64,000 nt of DNA from Diploptera punctata. Its lineage: Eukaryota; Arthropoda; Insecta; Blattodea; Blaberidae. Of the stretch, positions 56,901-64,000 are shown piece after piece. The stretch is from positions 1,860,001 to 1,924,000 of the forward strand of contig JASPKZ010003432.1 in the NCBI GenBank assembly GCA_030220185.1, written 5' to 3'. The notes below the pieces were generated by a model. That model worked only from the letters and a program-made list of their open reading frames with translations. It was not told where the DNA came from and made no database searches. The number at the start of each line of letters is the position of its first letter. Position 1 is the stretch's first letter. The translations under genes were made by a program, and so were the position numbers.

Positions 56901-59900
56901 ACAAACATAAACATACACACATACTATACTCCTCTCTGTAACAATACAAAGGTCACTAGGAAAGTTTTACAATATGGGCATAATTTTCATGACCTCTCAA
57001 AATAACTTCCACCACGCTCAATACATCTCTTCATACGTCAAAACCAATATTAAGCCATTGTTTCCACTTTTCTTCGGACAGCTCCATGCACTCGTCCCAA
57101 GCTGCCACAAGCACCTTTTTCAAAGGAAAACGCTTTCCTTTCATCTTCAGTTTAACTTCTGGGAACAATCTAATGTCACGAGGAGCAAGATCTGGCCTGT
57201 AGGGAGGATCTTCAAGCAGCAGAAGTTTCTATTTCTTCAAGAACTCTACAGTATCACTGGCCCTATGGACAGGCGCATTATCATGATGCAGCATCCATCT
57301 GTCTAGCCTTGACCTTGGGTGAGTTTCTTCAGCGCTGTAATCATCTTTGGCAGGCATTCTTCAGTGTACCATTTCGCAGTGACTGTGCGTTGATTTTGCA
57401 GTACAACCCGTTCCAAAATCTCCCTTGTGGTGAAGAAGATGGTTTTCATTCTCTTGTTCATTGATTGTGATATCCCCTGGCGTACCCTCATCTTCAAATA
57501 GCCACACCTTGTTCTGGGCTTTCATTTGGATGCCATAATAATACACCCATGTTTCGTCTCCTGTGACGACGCTGTTTACGTTAGGAGAAGCCCTGTTATT
57601 AAACATTTTCAACATCATTTTGCACCATTTGTCACGAGTGCCCTTTTGCTCTTCAGTAAATGCATGTATACATCCACAGTGAGCAAACTTTCTTAACATG
57701 AAGATGCTCATGTAAAATTTTATGAATGGCTGGTGCAGAAATGTGGAGGGACTCTTCTATCCACCGGTAGATTATTTGCCTCTCTTTCTCCAGCAGTTTC
57801 TTCACAGCCTCGATGTTCTTGTCGAACAACTGACTCGACTGGCCGCCCTGAACGGGATCATCTTTAAGGCCAAATTTTCCCTTCAATTCTTTATACCAGC
57901 AGAATATGGCCGTGGGATGTGGACAATCATTCCCCAATACAGGAACCATCTCCTCAAAACACTGATCTAGTCAGACCATGAGAACACTTGTATCAAATAG
58001 TGGCGTTCTACTGAAGTTAGGACCACCCTGACATTCTTACAAACTTTCATTCCTGCTGTTAAACTAAAACTGGATCTGCGGAAGAATGCTCCCCCAATTT
58101 TATATTTGTTTGAACCTCTCTTTCTTCCACTAGGGGGCCAGGCGTCTCTGGCCTTGGATTACTGCGTAATGCAAAACTTTCCTAGTGCCCTATGTACAAG
58201 GACATCATCTATGTAAAGTGGTCTGCTGAAGTGTTATATAAGTTGAAAATAGACCACATTAACACCGTCTACCTGGCTAGTGCAGAACCTGAAGCACATA
58301 AACACACACACTTAGATTTGGTAGGTTAGATCAGATTTGATAAGTTAAATTAGATTAAATAGGTACTCTGCATCTTAATTTTTTTAAATGCATTTTACAC
58401 AAAATTGGTTATTCTGTTTTAGTAATGGAAATTGGCATGTCCCAACAATAATATGGCATATTCCAGTTTAGTTTTATGTCAAGTTTTTCATTTCGAAAAA
58501 AACTTTCTTTTCCCCCTTCCACAAGTAATTAATCACATACTGCTACAATAATATTTGCGGGTTTTGATTTTTAATTTATACAGACTCACCTTACATAGAA
58601 TCACCTAGATTAATGCCAAATAAAAGAACCTCAAGCCTGAAATAAGAAGCCTTTGAGCACAATATGTGTGCCCTTTCCTCTCCAGTTTTAAATGTGTTAG
58701 TAAAAAAAATGACATAGTAGATAGGCAGAACAACTGTATAGAATTACTCAGTAAAGTGTGTAAACATTGGGAACTTTAGAAAAACTGCACTTAAACTAGC
58801 GTGAAATATTTTCAAAGTCCTATAGAACAAAAATGCGCATGCACCAGAGTTTATAGAGCCAGCGATAACCCACATATTGATTATCATCCTCAATTACTCT
58901 CCATTGCTATGAAATTTAAATGACCAATATTTGCAATAAATTCCCAAATCTATGTTAAAAAATATATTAATAATATTAAAATTACCAAACGTTTATTAAA
59001 AATGGGTGTACACTTACTTATCACTCCCTAATGCTGATCCAACTAGCGATATCCCAAAACAGCGTTAGAAAAATCATAGACTAAGTAATATACTCTGTGG
59101 GGAAAATGGCATTTAGCATCATAACATTGCCTCACAATGTCATGCAAATTTAAATAAATACTTCAAAATGGTCTAATAATGTTAATAAAAGTGTATGAGA
59201 AAGTTTAAAATATTAAATAATGTTAGTAAATACAGAAAAAGAGCTACAGCTTACAACAATATAACTGAAAAATCAAGCTCTAGTAAAAGTGCAGTTGAGC
59301 CGGAACTTCTTCTATAAAGTATCTTCATTTCACCTCGGACATACCAGTAGTAATGGAATTGGATCTTCAATGACAATAGATTAAAGTAATTCCATGCCAA
59401 AAATCTCCGCAGAACCAAATTTTTTTTTGTTGCTTTCCATAGTATCTCATATCTCACAGATACTAGAGCCTATATAATGTTAATACTCAAAACCAGTTAA
59501 ATATCTAGGTTAGGTTAACATTTCTTCGTTACGTTTTCGAGTTAATTACCTGTTTTGATCCACTTATAAAATCTGGAAGACGAAACTCTTGATCAAAATA
59601 TGGAGTAATTATAAGGTTTGCCAATATCCAGTTCCTAAGCGTTTTAATAACGCTTGGCCACACAATTTCTGGAAACTCCATTAAATGTGGGAGTGTTCTT
59701 TTTGGAGGTCCAGTGTCATCAGAATAATACCGACTAAAACAATTTATAAATTTTAAATGTCTTACAAAGTTTCTTGATTGTCCAATTTTTATGTCCAAAC
59801 ATGTTCTCTGCTTATGATAACCTACACTGTATTTATAAACACACATATTTCTCTTGTTTACTACAGAACAAACCCTACTAATTTTTGAAGTTGGGCCATT

Positions 59901-60056
59901 TCTTCCCAGTTGGACATGAGCTTTAGAAAAAACTTCCAAAACAGTTGAATTATTTCGAAATGAACTATATGGCATATTGTTTATTGAGTAATAATAATTC
60001 CCAATTTTAAACCATTGGTCACATCCTATTTTATTTCTAACGATGGAAGCAGCCAT
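49675..60056 (-). CDS. MAIP1: MAIP1-like mitochondrial m-AAA protease-interacting protein, complete
   Basis: Three minus-strand exons, 59550-60056, 54902-55103 and 49675-49907, join in frame to 942 bases: 313 residues plus TAA. Human MAIP1 (C2orf47) is 291 residues. The N-terminus is basic and poor in acids (MAASIVRNKIGCDQWFKIGN), consistent with a mitochondrial presequence. The conserved core follows: PSVIKTLRNWILANLIITPYFDQEF, AVEYVSSCLSKGDY, QELAILKDDIYFSF, RFVEITMCYHVL and REFTKGVEDQWTVNVINH. Family knowledge: MAIP1 is a matrix protein that binds the AFG3L2 m-AAA protease and protects the uniporter subunit EMRE during import. The gene is inflated by transposons in both introns. It converges on MALT1. 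Confidence 0.9.
50000..50345 (+). pseudogene. PLE endonuclease tail and terminus, fifth lineage, in MAIP1 intron 2
   Basis: The reading includes EHLRNVKKGEVEKSAVVIHA, WSEKYLIE, LLKHTEKPKELTV, a stop, then a decayed FRSTNRGSK tail. It ends in GAATATGAGGTGAGTGAT. The hammerhead-like core is at 50278-50308. Confidence 0.7.
50278..50308 (+). ncRNA. Hammerhead-like motif, PLE in MAIP1 intron
   Basis: CTGATGA (50278-50284), stem II AACC (50288-50291) with GGTT (50298-50301), loop GAAGAA, GAAAC (50304-50308). Spacer bases between the boxes and stem II are longer than in a standard hammerhead. Confidence 0.4.
50365..50915. repeat. Element embedded in (TA)n tracts
   Basis: TA runs at 50370-50397 and 50885-50913 flank a 490-bp segment. 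It begins ACTAGAAGTCCCGGCCACGC and ends near CATCGCGGACAAACAACGTG, then TTTATATATTAAGATA. The ends resemble a widespread insect repeat class. No ORF. Confidence 0.55.
51100..51880 (-). pseudogene. mariner-family transposase relic
   Basis: Minus-strand pieces in several frames: VWWNIE-like text then NGHAVDANPYSQQLK, LQQDNARSHTTQTI (second catalytic Asp), YPAYSPDLVSSDYHLF (third Asp) and INLAERWLKTLDSEGLSFEE at the C-terminus. The order matches mariner. Frameshifts separate the parts. It is distinct from the copy at 56947-58195. Confidence 0.65.
52125..52575 (+). repeat. SINE-A unit and trailing fragments
   Basis: A tRNA-like unit at 52259-52331 (GGCCTAGGTAGCTCAGTTGG, GGGTTCAAACCCTGG), then partial monomers with TTTTTCTCTTCAAA at 52482 and 52556. 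Confidence 0.65.
52670..52972 (-). repeat. SINE-F lacking its tRNA head
   Basis: Nearly identical to 36290-36595 (CTCCCCCTACAGGGAAGAAT, TCTTCAGACTCGGGACCCAT). It stops at CTCCTTGG, so it is 5' truncated. Confidence 0.75.
53508..54112 (-). pseudogene. RTE-like element, 5' truncated, long open C-terminus
   Basis: ORF 53560-54102 (180 residues) reads VSSFKYLGCDVGYNVERDID, VPTILYGCETWAPVKRQKDR, EMRFLRQVKGCTRLDRIRNE and RGRRDVGRPRRRWADAI. The frame is unbroken, so this is a young copy. A (GAT)n tail on the minus strand is at 53512-53527. It lies in MAIP1 intron 2. Confidence 0.8.
54168..54485 (+). mobile_element. SINE-E with 11-bp TSD
   Basis: ATCCTTAGTTT occurs at 54157-54167 and 54486-54496. 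The full tRNA-like head is GTCCACCGCTGTAGTCTCG and GGTTCAATTCCTGG. It is the best full-length copy of the family in the window. Confidence 0.88.
54738..54870 (-). repeat. SINE-E fragment
   Basis: GATGAGGAAAAACCCCAAAA, CAGGAATAGAACCCATGCCC; it ends about 30 bases before MAIP1 exon 2. Confidence 0.6.
54902..55103 (-). CDS. MAIP1: MAIP1 exon 2
   Basis: The acceptor gattgcag precedes 55103 and the donor gtaagt begins at 54901. The exon enters in phase 0 and leaves after one base of a Lys codon. It encodes AVEYVSSCLSKGDYGSLDNL and continues to IGVMFSDED, matching the helical region (LEELVAKEVL) of the human protein. A tRNA-bearing palindrome lies 40 bases upstream in the intron. Confidence 0.9.
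55143..55410. repeat. tRNA-bearing snapback element, 118-bp arms
   Basis: Arms at 55143-55260 and 55293-55410 pair without gaps around a 32-base loop. Each arm is a tRNA-like unit (GCTGAATTAGCTCAATGG ... GGGGTTCGATTCCTGG) followed by ATAAATTTTTCTCTTTACC. It lies in MAIP1 intron 1, 40 bases from exon 2. Confidence 0.85.
55740..56115 (+). pseudogene. Second RTE-like family, 3' end
   Basis: RRLHNNELHGLYRKPNI, LRWAGHVARMGNERLAWKLL, EKPEGKRPVGRPRMRWENN, DREVWRAYVRAAMNLWVR-like. It ends in GTAAGTAAGTA. The reading is less broken than at 24257-24840. Confidence 0.75.
56170..56475 (-). repeat. SINE-A unit with flanking monomer
   Basis: Reversed tRNA-like unit (GACTCGAACCCATGACC ... CAACTGAGCTACCGAGGC), then monomer text, then the start of the next copy (GAAGAGAAAAATTCTCGCC). 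Confidence 0.7.
56570..58320 (+). repeat. SINE-G interrupted by mariner
   Basis: Left part 56570-56946 and right part 58196-58320 rejoin exactly as in the 6005-6555 copy (ACAATACAAG then ACATCATCTATGTAAAGTGG). Confidence 0.8.
56947..58195 (-). mobile_element. mariner element with TA duplication, frameshifted transposase
   Basis: TA at 56945-56946 and 58196-58197 flanks inverted ends CAAAGGTCACTAGGAAAG and CATAGGGCACTAGGAAAG. Minus-strand transposase pieces, N to C: 57949-57653 (DDPVQGGQSSQLFDKN helix-turn-helix region), 57711-57361 (VVTGDETWVYYYG, first Asp), then HHDNAPVHRA (second Asp) and PPYRPDLAPRDIRLF (third Asp). At least two frameshifts and an internal stop inactivate it. It is 1249 bp, the usual mariner size. 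Confidence 0.9.
58320..59549. other. MAIP1 intron 1, mostly unique AT-rich sequence
   Basis: Only a SINE-F-prime scrap (58605-58700, CTCAAGCCTGAAATAAGAAG) is recognised. Confidence 0.4.
59550..60056 (-). CDS. MAIP1: MAIP1 exon 1 with start codon
   Basis: ATG at 60056-60054 opens 169 codons, and the donor CAG/gtaatt follows at 59549, leaving phase 0. It holds the presequence, a KRTLPHLMEFPEIVWPSV segment typical of the family, and the start of the conserved core with FDQEFRLPDFISGSKQ. No upstream in-frame ATG is evident before AT-rich sequence. Confidence 0.9.
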
Positions 60057-60300
60057 ATTATGATATTATCTTATTTCAGTATTCGATCCAGGGCTCTATG
60101 ATCCAGCATAGAGAACCGATGATCCAGGGCATAGAGAACCGATCTAGGATCATTCGATTCCATGTACAAGTCAAGATTCCTCTGTGGATTTCTCTTCTGG
60201 CATGTCAGCGATAACAGATAGCATGTAGAATCGATTTATAATAATAGGTATTATTGCAGCCAATGGCCATGTAGAAAGAATTGTCTTCGTGTCTTACAGA
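60057..60300 (-). promoter_or_regulatory. Upstream region of MAIP1
   Basis: This is non-coding sequence just 5' of the MAIP1 start. It holds a short local duplication built from GATCCAGGGC and ATAGAGAACCGAT (60085-60140). No TATA box can be assigned with confidence. The core promoter probably lies here by position. Confidence 0.3.
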
Positions 60301-60620
60301 AGTCAGTTATCGATGTTCCTATGTTTTTACACTGTAATAGGTGATATCGGTCGCAGTGCGACCCACATACTTTGCACTTGCACCTTTCTTCTGGGTTATG
60401 TGCGTATCCTGTGGTGGAAACCATGGACCGCGACTCCCGTCACGGTGTGTCTGAGGTCGCATCTGGCTGCTGTCCATTCCCTATAGATTATCGCATCCGT
60501 TGCGTAGAACTCAGGCCATATCTGTTCTCTCTTCTCGTTTTATGTGCAAGTCAAGTTTTCTCGTTTTATAAACTGTATAGCAACAACCAACACAAAACTA
60601 CAAGGAATAATCATTGAAAA
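60300..60620 (+). pseudogene. Possible non-LTR C-terminal scrap
   Basis: IGRSATHILCTCTFLLGYVR resembles the C-terminal zinc-knuckle region of R1-like proteins (ATHILC). Weak. Confidence 0.3.
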
Positions 60621-60879
60621 AGTTATAACAAAAAGGACTTGAACATAGAAGCATTAGAGGATTTTGCATTCATCCACATAAACAAGATAGAACGAAGGGA
60701 AATCGAAACTACGTCACTGGAAACTCAGATAAAAATTACTTTTATTATTATCTGAGAATTTTCCTCATCATTGAGGGTTTTCTCCAACCAATCTTGGTAA
60801 TTGACATGAAATATATATATATGACTATGCACTTATAGGCTATCATTTTGCAACAAAATTCACAAATTTCCCTTAATTA

Positions 60880-62512
60880 AAAATTACAAGAAGCAAAAAG
60901 AGATCACAACCTTGGTTTGACGCCACATGTTACAACAAAAGGAAACAAGTTTTAAAATGTCTTGAGAAAGCAATAGGTGCCAAGATAGAGGAAGACCTAA
61001 TAACGTATAATACTCAGAGGAGAAATTACAAACAAATTCTGCTGAAAGAGGAAAAGAGCAATCTGATTAGAAGAAAAAGGTAGGAAGTTGATAGAGAGAG
61101 AGACACTGTAAATCACTTTGAGGCATTAAAGAATAAAACACCAAAATTCTCACATGCAATGGCGCTAGAAACATGGGGAAAACACTTCCACCAGATATGT
61201 GATGAAACCACTCTCAGAGTGCCAGCATCTCAAGAAACAAAGGCCTTTCAACACCTCTCACAAAATGAGGTGAAAATTGTGAAACATCTAAGAAGTCACA
61301 AAGCCCCTGGACCGGACAGAATACCAAATGAACACTTAAAACAGGCTTGGCCGTGTACGGCAAAATGTAGACAAATGTTTACGAACGGGAAAAATACCGG
61401 CAAACTGGAGAAATTCCACACTCAAGATTATGTACAACGGAAAAGGCAATCCGTATTCACCCCACTCCTACAGAAGAATTGCTTTTGAGAACACAGTTCT
61501 CAAGATCTTGGACATTCTGATGGATAGACTAACCGATAAAGCTGATAGCAACAGGTTGGTTTCAAGAAACGAATGTCAACTTTACACGCCATAGGAAATG
61601 TACTGCAAAACATCCAAGACGCGATCAGTCATCAAGGAAGGAAATTTCACGTCGTCTTCACAGATTATAGGAAATATTTCGATTTTTAGAAAGTCAAACT
61701 CTCATGGCCAAGCTTCAGAAAATGCTCGGCGACACGGAAGAGCAGGGCTACTGCGTTAGACATCATAGCCAACATCATGCAATACAACTATAGTAGTAAT
61801 TACAGGACAACATCCAGTCGCTCACCACCAATCACACTAACGGTGACCTACAAGGATACCATGTAAGTCATTTGACATTCAACCCTGCAACAGCAGATGT
61901 TTTAGTGAAAGTGAAATAAATGAAGTAGGAAAGAAAGTGTACCCCTCTACGTATATGTTGATGATATGGCGAGGGGATCCATGAGTTTACAGGATCTGCA
62001 AGAATGCTGGAATCGTCTAACAACATGGTCAGGAACAACAAGCTTGCAGCTCAACAGAGAGAAAATAGTACACATGGTCTTCATGATAAAGAATCACTGA
62101 AGATTGTAAACACGTTCAACGACCTTGGCATAACATTGCAAACTAGTGGAACTACTTTCACAAATCATGTAGAAGGCAGGGTGACAGCGGAAATAATGGT
62201 ATGAGTGATATTCAATTCCTAAGAAAACTATCTGTGACTACGGCTGTGCAGATCTTCGCCACGAAAATAATTCCGATCGTGAGCTATGATTTGGAACTCA
62301 TATGGTTTTACCCAAAAAAAAAAAAGAACGATCCTAAGAATATAGAGATAAGTTAACCTACCTAAATAGAATACTATGTGTATCCAAATTTACCCGTTTC
62401 CGACTGGCATATGAACTCTCAGCAGAGACCTTCTTCATAGAACAGCTGCGAATGCAGATACTCTTGTTGACTACCGCAGCCGGCCAAGTTAAGTAGAAAG
62501 AAATCTGGATGG
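60880..62512 (+). pseudogene. Non-LTR retrotransposon reverse transcriptase, degenerate
   Basis: Plus-strand pieces in shifting frames: KRSQPWFDATCYNKRKQV, ALETWGKHFHQICDE, VKHLRSHKAPGPDRIPNEHL (RT start), FHVVFTDYRKYFD (RT motif A), VPLYVYVDDMARGSM (catalytic YVDD) and NTFNDLGITLQTSG. The tail RLAYELSAETFFIEQLRMQI continues beyond the hAT-like insertion at 63815. It has many stops. Confidence 0.75.
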
Positions 62513-62520
62513 AATATTAT

Positions 62521-63806
62521 CATGGGTGTAGCCAGCATTGGATTAAGGCGGGTGCATTTTTTTCGACTGTATACCTTCCGGGTACAAACGAACAAATGAA
62601 AAATACATAATACTACCTTTATTTTTTTAACTAACCTTCATATATTTCGGGAAAAAAACTACAACGCTATTGAAGAGGAAATATAAAGATTAATAGTGAA
62701 TTAATTGCAGAATTTTTAGGTATGGCGAATTTAATTTTTTGTCAAGATTACTTTTTAATTGTATTGAAACTATTAACTATAGTTTAGTTACTAATAAAGT
62801 ACAACTATACACACAATTCGGCTCGCCTTTTCGTTTGACAAAAGTTTTGTTTGAATGTTTTAATTAATTAATTAATTAATTTATTTATTTATTTATTTGC
62901 AGACTGAGCATATACAGGCGATTTTCTGTCATTGTAGAGCGGCACCATGTCTTCATTTTTTAGGGTGCTAAAAGTGCATTCAATCGACGCCGTAGTGCGT
63001 GGTAAAGGTGGGCATATTACACTTGATTTTTTTTATGAATGTGGGTTATTTTTTGTCTTAATTTTATTTTTATTTTTGTTCTATGAAGTTATCTTGTTAA
63101 GTGCAGTATTTATGGTTATATAAGTTAACGGTGGCAGGTTGAGAGGCTAAATTCTAAACTATCCGAGAAAAACTAATATTGCAATGATATAACTTGTGTA
63201 GGTACTACCAAAGAATTTTCATTTATCCATTTTTACGCATACACGCACGAATACGCGTAGTTCAACGTTATAGCATGGGTCCAGAACCTTCGAGTAAAGA
63301 ATACGTCAATTGGGTAATTATATTGAACCTATCGAACGTACTAGAAAATACGTGACACAAACATGGAGAACCTTTTACCAATCACAGTAAGTGGGCATTG
63401 ACCAATAGAAGGCAGCAAAAAGGGCATTAATTACAGAAGTGTGTGCGGCCAATGAAGAGTCAAGGTCAGGCGAAGTTTCTACAAGCGTCTATAGGCTTCG
63501 AGAAACACTCAGGTACTCAGCTGAAATTCGAGAAGTGAATGCTGCTTAGCCAATCATAATAGAGGTCTAGAATTCTTGGCGAACTGGCGATGCTTATATA
63601 CACTGGGACAGGTATTTGATAAATGGATATATCACTCGATTGGGTTTGGCGAGCTTCATATTATTTTTTTTTATTTGTTACATATATTTTTACATTTTAC
63701 ACCTACTTTCGGATAGAAGAAAATCTCATTCTATCTAGTGTTAATGGGTCGAAAATTAAGAGTGATGCAAGCGCACTCCCCCTGCACCCACCTCGCTACG
63801 CCCATG
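62521..63806. mobile_element. hAT-like DNA transposon, 8-bp TSD, no transposase seen
   Basis: AATATTAT occurs at 62513-62520 and 63807-63814. Inverted ends are CATGGGTGTAGC and CATGGGCGTAGC, followed in both by GGGTGCA. An 8-bp duplication fits hAT. No DDE core or BED finger is recognised in 1286 bp, so it is probably non-autonomous. Confidence 0.8.
62865..62900. repeat. (TTAA)n and (TTTA)n simple repeats
   Basis: AATTAATTAATTAATTAA then TTTATTTATTTATTTATT inside the hAT-like element. Confidence 0.9.
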
Positions 63807-63814
63807 AATATTAT

Positions 63815-63990
63815 GCAACAGAAGTAATGGTAATTAAAACGTGGATGGAAACCAACCAAGATCTGCGCCATTTTGTAAACTATCTAGCAACACATGGATA
63901 TCACTATCAAAGTGTGTAAAGTGAAAACGTACCACAACTCAAACGTTGCCTATACGTATGAGAACTTTGTGATCATTACCACGTCACAAC
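63815..63990 (+). pseudogene. Continuation of the interrupted non-LTR element
   Basis: The text picks up where 62512 stopped: EIWMEYY before, ATEVMVIKTWMETNQDLRHF after, in the same frame once the insert and one TSD copy are removed. Confidence 0.6.
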
Positions 63991-64000
63991 ATGTAAAAAC

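Noticed and set aside
63623..63919. A 98-codon open frame with a hydrophobic N-terminus
   Set aside because: It crosses the exact right end of the hAT-like element at 63806 and is a chance fusion of transposon end and non-LTR sequence.

Overview
The window is eukaryotic nuclear DNA, almost certainly from an insect with a large, AT-rich, repeat-laden genome. The evidence is two spliced animal genes with consensus GT-AG junctions, multi-kilobase introns, and a dense layering of eukaryotic transposons: Penelope-like elements, RTE/Jockey/R1-type non-LTR retrotransposons, piggyBac, mariner, a hAT-like element and several tRNA-derived SINE families. The species cannot be named from the sequence alone. 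There is no prokaryotic operon, CRISPR array or viral genome.

Genes. (1) The plus strand from 4167 to 43543 carries the 3' part of a MALT1-type paracaspase gene. Nine exons join in frame (1151 coding bases, 382 residues plus stop) and cover the caspase-like domain, the following Ig-like region and a short C-terminus. The 5' part (death domain and first Ig domains in the family) lies upstream of the window. The catalytic His and Cys and all three acidic residues of the arginine-selective S1 pocket are present. (2) The minus strand from 60056 to 49675 carries a complete three-exon gene for a 313-residue mitochondrial protein, the orthologue of MAIP1 (C2orf47), the m-AAA protease-interacting protein. 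The two genes converge tail to tail, with about 6 kb of repeats between their stop codons.

Layout. 1-4166: upstream MALT1 intron or flank with non-LTR debris and a 313-bp palindrome. 4167-43543: MALT1 exons in introns filled with SINEs, Penelope-like elements (PLEs) and three piggyBac relics (25896-26992, 33954-35632, 39044-40317). 43544-49674: intergenic SINEs, PLE termini and RTE 3' ends. 49675-60056: MAIP1, whose introns hold a PLE fragment, two mariner elements (51.1-51.9 kb relic; 56947-58195), an RTE 3' end and a tRNA-bearing 118-bp-arm snapback. 60057-64000: a degenerate non-LTR retrotransposon split by a hAT-like element with 8-bp target-site duplications (TSDs).

Most notable are the PLEs. 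Two are long head-to-head inverted dimers, and each is flanked by a single 12-13 bp TSD, so each looks like one insertion event (30119-32445; 21942-23166). Short solo palindromes have the same design. At least seven diverged PLE termini carry a hammerhead-ribozyme-like core (CTGANGA, a short stem-loop, GAAAC) whose stem II differs in sequence between subfamilies but stays paired. A second theme is tRNA-like modules enclosed by inverted AGAGAAAAATT boxes, with a T-run just after the tRNA-like 3' end, arranged as tandem (about 285-304 bp period) or inverted clusters. All coordinates of old repeats are approximate except where TSDs or TTAA/TA sites are stated.
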